In this document: positions 1-6,036 of the stretch, piece after piece
How the letters are laid out: each line of letters starts with the position of its first letter
Position numbering within the stretch: the stretch's first letter is position 1
Origin: Flavisolibacter sp.
GTDB taxonomy: Bacteria; Bacteroidota; Bacteroidia; Chitinophagales; Chitinophagaceae
Assembly: GCA_013695175.1 (NCBI GenBank)
Contig: JACDAZ010000473.1
Coordinates: 1 to 6,036, forward strand
Length of the DNA: 6,036 nt
Direction of reading: 5' to 3'
Program-made: the position numbers and the translations under genes
Notes under the pieces: generated by a model
What the model was told of the DNA's origin: nothing
Database searches by the model: none
What the model saw: the letters and a program-made list of their open reading frames with translations, nothing else

Positions 1-752
1 TAGTGGATGAATTTTCTCCGGGTTTAAGTATAGCAAGACATAAAGGTTTTGAAACATCTTCTTATGAATATATGTTATTATGTGACGATGATAATTGGCT
101 TGAGAATGATTATGTAGAAACAGCATTTAATTTATTGGAGAAGAATGAAGACATTGGAATTATTGGTGGTGTTGGTGAAGCTGTTGCAGAAACTAAAATT
201 CCTGATTGGTTTTGGCAAAAACAAAATGCTTATGCAGTGGGTAAATTATTTTCTACAGGTGGGTATGTAAAATATGTTTACGGTGCCGGTATGGTTCTTC
301 GAAAATCTGTATATATGGCTGCCTTAAATAAAGGTTTTGTTTCTTTATTAAGTGACCGAAAAGGTAAAGAGCTTTCTTCCGGGGGCGATATTGAACTATG
401 CTATATATATCAGTTGATGGGATACAAAATCTTCCAATCAGACAATTTAAAATTTAAGCACTTTGTAAGTGATTCAAAGCTTACTTCAGAATATAAAAAC
501 AAGATCAATAAGGGCTTTGCTAAAACAATTCTTGTTTTAAGACCTTATGATCTTGTAGTAAATAAACGTAACGAAAGTGCTCATTCTTTGTGGTTTAAAG
601 AATATTGTTATATAGCAAGAGAAGCCATTACAAACCTATTTCATCCTAAAGAAGATTGGACTTACTTAAAAAGCTCTTTAAAATTAATGCTTACTCACAG
701 AAAAGAATTTTGTAAAAATATAATTGCTATAAGAACATTTGCTGCATATTAA
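1..752 (+). CDS. Glycosyltransferase family 2 (GT-A fold), 5'-truncated by the window edge
   Basis: Probably transfers a sugar from a nucleotide donor to a growing glycan at the cytoplasmic face of the membrane; donor and acceptor cannot be read from the sequence. The frame is already open at base 1, and the GTG at position 3 is an internal Val codon, not a start. Residues here are counted from that codon. An SIAR stretch (9-12) precedes a DDDN motif (28-31), the DXD-type metal/nucleotide site. Then come IPDWFW (66-71), YAVG (77-80), YGAGMVLRK (93-101) and SSGGDIEL (125-132), which sits where GT2 enzymes carry the catalytic-base region, here with Gly-Gly-Asp rather than the common Glu-Asp. 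In the downstream GT2 gene the DDD lies at 88-90, so about 60 N-terminal residues are missing and the full protein would be about 310 residues. No membrane segment is seen. Its TAA stop shares one base with the next ATG. The family call is firm; the specificity is unknown. Confidence 0.9.
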   Translation, partial: VDEFSPGLSIARHKGFETSSYEYMLLCDDDNWLENDYVETAFNLLEKNEDIGIIGGVGEAVAETKIPDWFWQKQNAYAVGKLFSTGGYVKYVYGAGMVLRKSVYMAALNKGFVSLLSDRKGKELSSGGDIELCYIYQLMGYKIFQSDNLKFKHFVSDSKLTSEYKNKINKGFAKTILVLRPYDLVVNKRNESAHSLWFKEYCYIAREAITNLFHPKEDWTYLKSSLKLMLTHRKEFCKNIIAIRTFAAY

Positions 753-1693
753 TGAAAAGTACTGTTGTTGTTCCTACATATAATGGCAAGAAAAGGATTT
801 TAAACTTGCTGCGTTCTATGCAAAATCAATCACAATTACCTGATGAAATAATTGTTGTTGTAGATGGGTCAACAGATAATACCATCAAAGCAATTGAAAA
901 CGAAAATTTTAATGATTTGCCTTTAGTTGTTCATGTTCAGGAAAATAAAGGACGACCTGCGGCACGTAACACAGGATTAAAACTTGCCAATCACGACCTC
1001 ATAATATCCTTCGATGATGATATGGTGCTGACTCCTCATGTTATAGAATTACATGTAAAACATCACCAAAAACATCCTGATTCTGTTTGTATTGGTTACC
1101 AGGCAGAAAAGAAGCCGGAAATTAATACACCTAATTACCATTTTCTTGATTTTCGATATCATCTTAGTCAAAAGTGGCATAAGGCATCACCCCATTATCC
1201 TAAATCAATGGAAATGCATAATTATCAATTGACAACTGCTAATTGTTCTTTTCCAAAAAAAATCATTAAAGAAGTGGGTGCTTTTGATGAAAATCTTAAA
1301 GAAGTGGAAGATTTTGATTTAGGGACAAGGATTATGAAAAAAGGCTTTTTAATGTTTTATAATCCTGATATTTTGGCCTGGCATGATAATACCGATTGGG
1401 ATTTTAAAAAATTTGTGCAAAGACAAGTGCAGTATAGAGCAGATGACCTTTCTTTTGTAAAAAAGCTTGAAGTGGAAGGATCACTGGATGAGAGGTTGAA
1501 AAAGCACCCCCGTTTTAGGGCAGATACAAAATATAATTTTTTGAAGAGCAGTATTATAAATTTTTTAGCTAACCCTACATGGATAAGCATGGCGGAAAAA
1601 AAGCCTTTCACCTTGTTACCTAAAAATTTTCGTTATCGTTTAATGGATGTTGTTGCTACTGCATTTACCTATAAACGGAAAAGGCCAGAATAA
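752..1693 (+). CDS. Glycosyltransferase family 2 (GT-A fold)
   Basis: Complete 313-residue inverting-type GT2 enzyme, expected to add one sugar to a lipid-linked polysaccharide intermediate in the cytoplasm. Visible motifs, in order: VVVPTYN (5-11), the first Rossmann strand and nucleotide-binding loop; VDGSTDNT (37-44); NKGRPAARN (65-73); FDDDM (87-91), the DXD metal site; TANCSFPKK (162-170), acceptor side; EDFDL (186-190), the ED motif with the likely catalytic base; and a His in AWHDN (209-213), where many GT2 enzymes have a metal or diphosphate ligand. The C-terminal third, rich in Lys, Arg and aromatic residues, has no clear membrane helix but could touch the membrane. The ATG overlaps the previous stop by one base (TAATG), indicating translational coupling; no Shine-Dalgarno sequence is visible. 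All expected catalytic motifs are intact. Family very secure, substrate unknown. Confidence 0.95.
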   Translation: MKSTVVVPTYNGKKRILNLLRSMQNQSQLPDEIIVVVDGSTDNTIKAIENENFNDLPLVVHVQENKGRPAARNTGLKLANHDLIISFDDDMVLTPHVIELHVKHHQKHPDSVCIGYQAEKKPEINTPNYHFLDFRYHLSQKWHKASPHYPKSMEMHNYQLTTANCSFPKKIIKEVGAFDENLKEVEDFDLGTRIMKKGFLMFYNPDILAWHDNTDWDFKKFVQRQVQYRADDLSFVKKLEVEGSLDERLKKHPRFRADTKYNFLKSSIINFLANPTWISMAEKKPFTLLPKNFRYRLMDVVATAFTYKRKRPE

Positions 1694-1699
1694 CATAAA

Positions 1700-2863
1700 A
1701 TGTCATTAACACCCACTTTGAAAAACAGACGAATCCGGATCCTGCACTTTGCAAAAATTATATCCAGAAATGATTTTGTAGATTCGATTGTTTCAAATCT
1801 TGATACTGAAAAATTTGAAGTTGTTATAATTACTTTTGAAGATACTTCATTAACATTTGCACCGGTTTTTAAAGAAAAAGGATTAGAACATATTAATTTA
1901 AATATCCGTAATGCCTGGCATTTTCATAAAATTATCCCTCCAATAAGTAAAATTATTAAAGAAAAACAAATAGATGTTTTTCATGCACATTTATTTGAAG
2001 AACAGTTTACCGGAGCATTTTTGCGAATGAAGTTTCCCAAAGTGAAATTTATTATCGGCCGACACTATTCAGATGAAATTTATTTATTGCATAAAAATAT
2101 TAAACGCAAAGTTTGGATAAAAATAGAAAATTTTGCTAATAATATGGCAGATGCTATTGTTGCAGGTTCACAAATGGTAAGCGATCTTCTTATCAAACAA
2201 AATATATCGCAACAAAAGATTGCATCTATTCCTTATGGGTTTGATTTTACAGATTACCGGTATCAGAAAAATTCATCTGAAGAAACAGCATCAGTAAGAA
2301 ATAAATATAAAGTTGGTGAAAATGATCTTTTACTGATAAATGTTTCAAGGCTTTTTAAATTAAAAGGCCAGGATCTTTTGATAGAGGTCTTTGCCGACTT
2401 ATATAAAAATTACCCCAATATTAAATTGCTTATTGTGGGTGCTGGCGATGAAAGGCAATCGCTTGAAGAAAAGGTAAAGCAACTTGGCCTGCAGGAAGTT
2501 ATTCAATTTACCGGCTGGCTTAAAGATGCGCATAAATATGTTTCAGCTTCAGATATTGTAGTGCATCCTACTTTAAGTGAGATGTTCTCACAATTGATGA
2601 TCGAAAGTATGGCACTGCAAAAACCACTTGTTATTAATAAAGTGTCCGGGGTTCCCGATGTAATACAACATAAATGGAACGGGATGATCTGCAATCATAA
2701 TCATAGAGATTGGTTTCAGGCACTAAAATATCTTATTGAAAATAAGAGTATAAGAGAAGAGATAGGATATAATGCTGAGCAGCATGTAAAGAAACATTAT
2801 CAAATATGTGATGTGATTATGAAGTATCAGAAACTTTATCAAGATTTAAATTCAGCGTATTGA
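1700..2863 (+). CDS. Glycosyltransferase family 4-type (GT-B fold)
   Basis: A 387-residue, probably retaining, GT-B glycosyltransferase using a nucleotide-sugar donor. The N-terminal acceptor domain starts with RIRILHFAK (11-19) and contains DVFHAHLFEE (92-101) and GRHYSD (120-125), typical loops of the family. The hinge region has SIPYGFDF (176-183), the usual spot for the N-[GV]-[VI]-D type motif. The C-terminal donor domain shows NVSRLFKLKGQD (214-225), LLIVGAGDE (243-251), FTGW (270-273), ASDIVVHPT (283-291), then SEMFSQLMIESMA (293-305), which holds an exact EX7E pair (Glu294, Glu302) that binds the donor, followed by GVPDVI. Length and domain order are normal and no membrane segment is seen. 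The ATG lies 6 bases after the previous stop in an A-rich context without Shine-Dalgarno, as is common in Bacteroidota. Its TGA overlaps the next start. Sugar specificity cannot be assigned. Confidence 0.94.
   Translation: MSLTPTLKNRRIRILHFAKIISRNDFVDSIVSNLDTEKFEVVIITFEDTSLTFAPVFKEKGLEHINLNIRNAWHFHKIIPPISKIIKEKQIDVFHAHLFEEQFTGAFLRMKFPKVKFIIGRHYSDEIYLLHKNIKRKVWIKIENFANNMADAIVAGSQMVSDLLIKQNISQQKIASIPYGFDFTDYRYQKNSSEETASVRNKYKVGENDLLLINVSRLFKLKGQDLLIEVFADLYKNYPNIKLLIVGAGDERQSLEEKVKQLGLQEVIQFTGWLKDAHKYVSASDIVVHPTLSEMFSQLMIESMALQKPLVINKVSGVPDVIQHKWNGMICNHNHRDWFQALKYLIENKSIREEIGYNAEQHVKKHYQICDVIMKYQKLYQDLNSAY
2860..2863 (+). other. Overlapping stop/start junction (TTG start within TTGA)
   Basis: The upstream GT4-type gene ends with TGA at 2861-2863, and the most plausible start of the next gene is the TTG at 2860-2862, giving a 4-base overlap. 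The next in-frame ATG is inside the protein (Met of NMNLNIF, near residue 68), too far in to preserve the GT-B N-terminal domain. A re-initiating ribosome would explain the use of a weak start codon. The exact start is inferred, not proven. Confidence 0.65.
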
Positions 2864-4047
2864 GACTACTTTATTTAGGGAATTGGGCATTGAATGATGG
2901 GTTGACACAGGCAACTGTTTTACCACATATCCGTTTATTGTTACATGCTGAAAAACTTCAACATCTTGTATTTGTCACAATTGAACGAAATGGCCAGGTT
3001 CCGCAAACACCTTCCTACCTGGTAAGCGATAAAATTTCCTATGAACCTTTAGTAAGCAGGAATATGAACTTGAATATCTTCAATAGGATATTGGATTTAA
3101 AAGATTTTCGATCTCAAATTAAACTGCTTATAAAAAAATATAATATAGAAAAAGTCATAGCAAGAGGGTCACCGGCTGGTGGTTTAATTTATTCTATTTG
3201 TGCGAAAAACAATATTCCATTATATGTTGAATCTTTTGAGCCACATGCAGATTATATGAAAGAATCAGGTGTATGGGGACAATTTGATCCGAGGTTTTTA
3301 TTGGAAAAAAAATGGGAATCGGCTTTGAAAAAGAAAGCAACAGGCCTTATTCCTGTAGCTGAAAGATATAAGCAGCAATTAATAAAAGAAGGTGTAAAGG
3401 GAGAAAAAATAGCAGTCGTTCCCTGTAGTGTAAATCTTGAAAAGTTTAATTATAAAGAGGACGATAGAATACGTATCAGGAAAATGTTAAACATACCTGA
3501 AGATGCATTTGTAGGTGTGTATGTTGGTAAGTTTGGAGGTTATTATTTTAATGATGAAGCTTTTTTGCTTTATAAGAAAATAATGGATGTTTCAGATACA
3601 TGGATACTTATAGTATCTCCCGATCCTCCTGAACAAATCTTACAGAAAATAAAAGAATTTGATTTACAGGCAGAACGTATAAAAATAACTTCAGCCAATC
3701 ATGATGAAGTATCTTCTTATTTATCTGCAGCTGATTTTGGATTTGCAACTATAAAGCCATCACAAAGCAAGAATTTTCTGTCCTTGATAAAAATTGGAGA
3801 ATATTGGGCATGTGGCTTACCGGTTATCATTACAGAAAACGTAGGTGATGATTCAGATTTTATAGAAGAACAAGGAATAGGAGTAAAACTAAAAAATGGA
3901 TGGAAAGATCAGTCACCATCTTTTTATTTAAATATGGTGGCTGAACTAAAAGAAATAAAAGATAAGCCTCGTATACGTTCTATTGCAGAACAACGTAGAA
4001 GTTTAAATAATGTAGTAAAGGCCTATGAATATTTTGACCTGCTATAG
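2860..4047 (+). CDS. Glycosyltransferase, GT-B fold (GT4-like), TTG start
   Basis: A 395-residue GT-B-type glycosyltransferase. The N-terminal domain begins with the strand RLLYLGNW (2-9) and contains ARGSPAGG and VESFEPHADYM (123-133), a block seen in a subfamily of polysaccharide-cluster glycosyltransferases. The interdomain part has VVPCSVNLEKF, and the donor domain starts at GVYVGKFGGYYF (219-230). Near the donor site, SLIKIGEYWACGLPVI (308-323) replaces the standard EX7E block: Glu314 matches the second Glu, while the position of the first is Phe306. This pattern recurs in related families and need not mean loss of activity. The TTG at 2860 is chosen because an in-frame TGA stop lies at 2809-2811, no ATG or GTG follows it before the first strand, and starting later would cut off that strand. 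The 4-base overlap with the preceding TGA supports coupling. Function by family only. Confidence 0.88.
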   Translation: MRLLYLGNWALNDGLTQATVLPHIRLLLHAEKLQHLVFVTIERNGQVPQTPSYLVSDKISYEPLVSRNMNLNIFNRILDLKDFRSQIKLLIKKYNIEKVIARGSPAGGLIYSICAKNNIPLYVESFEPHADYMKESGVWGQFDPRFLLEKKWESALKKKATGLIPVAERYKQQLIKEGVKGEKIAVVPCSVNLEKFNYKEDDRIRIRKMLNIPEDAFVGVYVGKFGGYYFNDEAFLLYKKIMDVSDTWILIVSPDPPEQILQKIKEFDLQAERIKITSANHDEVSSYLSAADFGFATIKPSQSKNFLSLIKIGEYWACGLPVIITENVGDDSDFIEEQGIGVKLKNGWKDQSPSFYLNMVAELKEIKDKPRIRSIAEQRRSLNNVVKAYEYFDLL

Positions 4048-4058
4048 TAAAGTATAAG

Positions 4059-5153
4059 ATGAAAGAAAAAAAAAAGGTCCTTATATTATGTACCGGACCC
4101 AGAAATTGTGTTCCCACACAGCGATTAAAATATGAACAATACCTGGATCAGCTTGAGAAAGAAGGTTATTCTTTTACTTTATCGCCTTTTCAAACCAAAA
4201 GATTTTGGAAGATTATTTATCAACCGGGTCATCTTATTGAAAAAGTTTTCTGGGTGGGAGTTGGATATTTAAAAAGAACATTTGATCTTTTACGTTTACC
4301 TTTTTATGATGCCGTATATATTAGTTTATGGGTTACACCCATTGGTTTTCCTTTTTTTGAAAAAATGGTATTAGCCTTAAATAAAAATGTGATCTACGAT
4401 ATAGATGATATGATATTTATGAACCAGGCAGATGCAGATAAGGGTTTTATTCAAAAACTAAAAGGGAAAAAGAAGCCTTTGGTTTTAATGAAAGAAGCAA
4501 AATATGTAATAGTATGTACTCCAAAGCTTGAAAAAATAGCACTGGAGATTAATAAATATAAAAATGTTATTGATATTTCTTCCACACTGGACACCCAACG
4601 TTTTTTACCTGTGCCGGATTATAAAAAAAAGGAAGAGACCATAATTGGATGGACCGGTTCTCACAGTACAATTCCTTTTTTAAAAACGCTTACTCCTGTT
4701 TTGCAGGCAGTAGCATCAAAACGCAATATTAAATTGCTGGTTATAGCTGACCAGGCTTATGAAATGGTAGGTGTTGATACGGAGTTTGTTAAATGGACAA
4801 GTGAAAATGAAGTACAGGATCTTCATAGAATTGATATAGGGGTTTATCCTATACCAATGAATGAGTGGTCATTAGGAAAAAGTAGCTTAAAAGCACTTAC
4901 TTATATGTCTGTAGCTTTGCCTGTTGTAACCCCGGCTTTTGGCACTAATTTTCGAATAATTGAAGATGAAATAGATGGTGTTTTGGTAAACAATGAGGAA
5001 GAGTGGGTTCAAAAATTAATTGAATTAATAGATGATGTGGAGATGAGGAAAAGAATTGGAATAGCAGGGCGAAAAAAAGTAGAAGAACAATTTTCGGTTA
5101 AAGCAAATTATGCTAAGTATTTAAAAGTATTTAAAACAGTAATAGGAATATGA
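4059..5153 (+). CDS. Divergent glycosyltransferase, GT-B fold (GT4/GT1-like)
   Basis: A 364-residue protein with the two-domain plan of GT-B glycosyltransferases. The N-terminal domain starts VLILCTGP (7-14), contains CVPTQRLKYEQYL (17-29), and has YDIDDMIF (113-120) in its second half. The C-terminal domain opens with IIGWTGSHST (195-204), a hallmark of a polysaccharide-cluster subfamily, followed by KLLVIAD, IDIGVYPIP, and GKSSLKALTYMSVALPVV (273-290) as the donor loop. Where the standard second Glu would be there is Thr281, and the usual Gly before Leu-Pro-Val is Ala286. The C-terminal tail (EEEWVQKL, then a charged helix and a short Tyr-rich end) is typical. Hydrophobic aromatic residues around 49-110 could form a membrane-facing surface, but no true membrane helix is evident. 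It follows the previous stop by 11 bases and overlaps the next gene by 4. Family call good; activity and substrate unproven. Confidence 0.87.
   Translation: MKEKKKVLILCTGPRNCVPTQRLKYEQYLDQLEKEGYSFTLSPFQTKRFWKIIYQPGHLIEKVFWVGVGYLKRTFDLLRLPFYDAVYISLWVTPIGFPFFEKMVLALNKNVIYDIDDMIFMNQADADKGFIQKLKGKKKPLVLMKEAKYVIVCTPKLEKIALEINKYKNVIDISSTLDTQRFLPVPDYKKKEETIIGWTGSHSTIPFLKTLTPVLQAVASKRNIKLLVIADQAYEMVGVDTEFVKWTSENEVQDLHRIDIGVYPIPMNEWSLGKSSLKALTYMSVALPVVTPAFGTNFRIIEDEIDGVLVNNEEEWVQKLIELIDDVEMRKRIGIAGRKKVEEQFSVKANYAKYLKVFKTVIGI
4066..4075 (+). repeat. Homopolymeric A10 tract inside codons 3-6
   Basis: Ten consecutive A residues begin seven bases after the first base of the ATG of the third GT-B gene and encode part of the Glu-Lys-Lys-Lys stretch at its N terminus. 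Other A runs noticed in the window reach eight bases (for example at 1255-1262, 3305-3312 and 4623-4630), so this is the longest one seen. It may simply reflect the AT-rich composition and Lys codons, but it is a place where replication or transcription slippage could shift the frame. Confidence 0.9.
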
Positions 5154-6036
5154 AGAAAAAGATTTTTATGGCCGGGGTAGGAGGTATGCTTGGTGAAGCC
5201 TTTTATACCATTTTTAAAGATGAATATGATATAAAATGTACTGATATAGATTTGAATGAAAGCTGGTTAGAATACCTTGATTTTCGTGTTTATGAGGACT
5301 ATAAGAAACAAGTGGTAGATTTTAATCCTGATTATCTTTTTCATATTGGTGCTCATACAAGTCTTGAGTATTGTGAACAACATCCTGATGATGCATATTT
5401 AACAAATACGATAGCAGTTGAAAATGCCGTACAAATTGCAAATCATCTAAACATTCCCTTGCTGTATATCAGTACTGCAGGAATTTTTGATGGATCTAAA
5501 GATGTATATGATGACTGGGATCTACCAAATCCTTTAGGACATTATGCCAGGAGTAAATATGCAGGTGAGGTATTTGTAAGCCAAAATTGTAATCGCTTTT
5601 TAATATGCAGAGCAGGTTGGATGATGGGTGCTGGGCCTGAAAAAGATAAGAAGTTTATACAGAAACTAATGGCCCAAATTAAAGGGGGTAAAAAAGAACT
5701 TTTTGTTGTTGATGATAAATTAGGTACACCTACCTATACGCATGATTTTGCTAACAATGTAAAACTTCTTATACAAAAAGAGTATTGGGGTTTATATAAC
5801 ATGGTATGCGGAGGAATTACAGGGCGTTTAGAGGTTGCGGAAGAACTAGTGAATTTATTAAATCTCAAGTTAGAAATTAAGGTCACACCCGTTTCTTCTG
5901 AATTTTTTAAAGAAACTTATTTTGCAGCAAGACCGGCATCTGAAAGATTATTGGATAAAAAATTAGATCTAAGGAATGTAAATATTATGCGTGATTGGAA
6001 AATTTGTTTAAAAGAGTACCTGGACAAATACTACAC
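5150..6036 (+). CDS. RmlD-like SDR nucleotide-sugar reductase/oxidoreductase, 3' end cut by the window
   Basis: An extended short-chain dehydrogenase/reductase resembling dTDP-4-dehydrorhamnose reductase (RmlD). It probably acts in the cytoplasm on a nucleotide-linked keto sugar with NAD(P)H, supplying a donor for the neighbouring transferases. Seen: the Rossmann GxxGxxG motif (Gly9, Gly12, Gly15); HIGAHTSLEYCE (65-76), matching the AA-x-T-x-VDxAE region of RmlD; ISTAGIFDG (107-115), matching STDYVFDG; the catalytic pair Tyr132-x3-Lys136 in YARSKYAGE; RAGWMMG (154-160); GTPTYTHDFA (192-201); and ARPAS (260-264) near the end. The STD motif reads STA here. The frame is open through the last base with 295 codons, about the full length of the family, so the stop is probably just outside. 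Its ATG overlaps the previous TGA as ATGA. Because the family includes enzymes with other sugars and some regulatory subunits, I do not assign rmlD. Confidence 0.88.
   Translation, partial: MKKKIFMAGVGGMLGEAFYTIFKDEYDIKCTDIDLNESWLEYLDFRVYEDYKKQVVDFNPDYLFHIGAHTSLEYCEQHPDDAYLTNTIAVENAVQIANHLNIPLLYISTAGIFDGSKDVYDDWDLPNPLGHYARSKYAGEVFVSQNCNRFLICRAGWMMGAGPEKDKKFIQKLMAQIKGGKKELFVVDDKLGTPTYTHDFANNVKLLIQKEYWGLYNMVCGGITGRLEVAEELVNLLNLKLEIKVTPVSSEFFKETYFAARPASERLLDKKLDLRNVNIMRDWKICLKEYLDKYY

Noticed and set aside
3..5. GTG as a start codon for the first gene
   Set aside because: The frame is open upstream to the window edge and the GT2 N-terminal strand and nucleotide-binding motifs are missing, so this is an internal Val codon.
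1357..1611. 84-codon open frame on the - strand
   Set aside because: It lies wholly inside the well-supported GT2 gene at 752-1693, shows no family motif, and looks like a reverse-strand shadow.
2349..2369. Near-perfect inverted repeat (GGC, T-run, A-run, GCC), terminator-like at first sight
   Set aside because: It lies inside the coding sequence of the GT4-type gene, encodes conserved RLFKLKG residues at the start of the donor domain, and has one mismatch; a chance palindrome is more likely.
2503..2694. 63-codon open frame on the - strand
   Set aside because: It lies opposite the donor-domain region of the GT4-type gene and has no recognisable domain or gene start signal.
4048..4058. The 11-base gap before the third GT-B gene as a promoter or terminator
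   Set aside because: It is too short to hold either and shows no stem; it is simply an operon spacer.
1..6036. A new defence, mobile or RNA-based system
   Set aside because: All six frames with coding support match known glycosyltransferase or SDR families. No array of repeats, transposase, integrase, tRNA or structured non-coding stretch is visible.

Overview
The window is a stretch of about 6 kb of AT-rich DNA. It holds six genes on the + strand, packed end to end with almost no space between them; the first and last run off the window edges. Five encode glycosyltransferases and the sixth a nucleotide-sugar reductase/epimerase-type SDR protein. This is a surface-polysaccharide biosynthesis cluster (capsule, exopolysaccharide or O-antigen type). 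The low GC, A-rich gene starts without a clear Shine-Dalgarno sequence, and the sequence style of the glycosyltransferases suggest a member of the Bacteroidota. That assignment is an inference; no taxonomic marker gene is present.

Layout: 1-752, GT2 (GT-A fold) glycosyltransferase lacking about 60 N-terminal residues; 752-1693, complete GT2 glycosyltransferase; 1700-2863, GT4-type (GT-B fold) glycosyltransferase with an intact EX7E motif; 2860-4047, a second GT-B glycosyltransferase, apparently starting at TTG, with only the second Glu of that motif; 4059-5153, a third, more divergent GT-B-like glycosyltransferase with neither Glu at the usual place; 5150-6036, an RmlD-like SDR protein that is open at the right edge but probably almost complete.

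Neighbouring genes overlap by 1 or 4 bases or are separated by 6 or 11 bases, so one polycistronic transcript with translational coupling is very likely. No promoter, terminator, RNA gene, mobile element or CRISPR array was seen, and no intergenic stretch exceeds 11 bases. In the expected pathway, the SDR protein finishes an activated sugar and the five transferases add sugars one after another to a lipid-linked oligosaccharide at the inner face of the cytoplasmic membrane. The initiating transferase, flippase and polymerase are not in this window and would be expected in the flanks.

The gene content is ordinary for this kind of locus and I see no evidence of a new type of system. The points worth a second look are the motif variants in the glycosyltransferases and the SDR protein, the TTG start, and a 10-A run just after one start codon.
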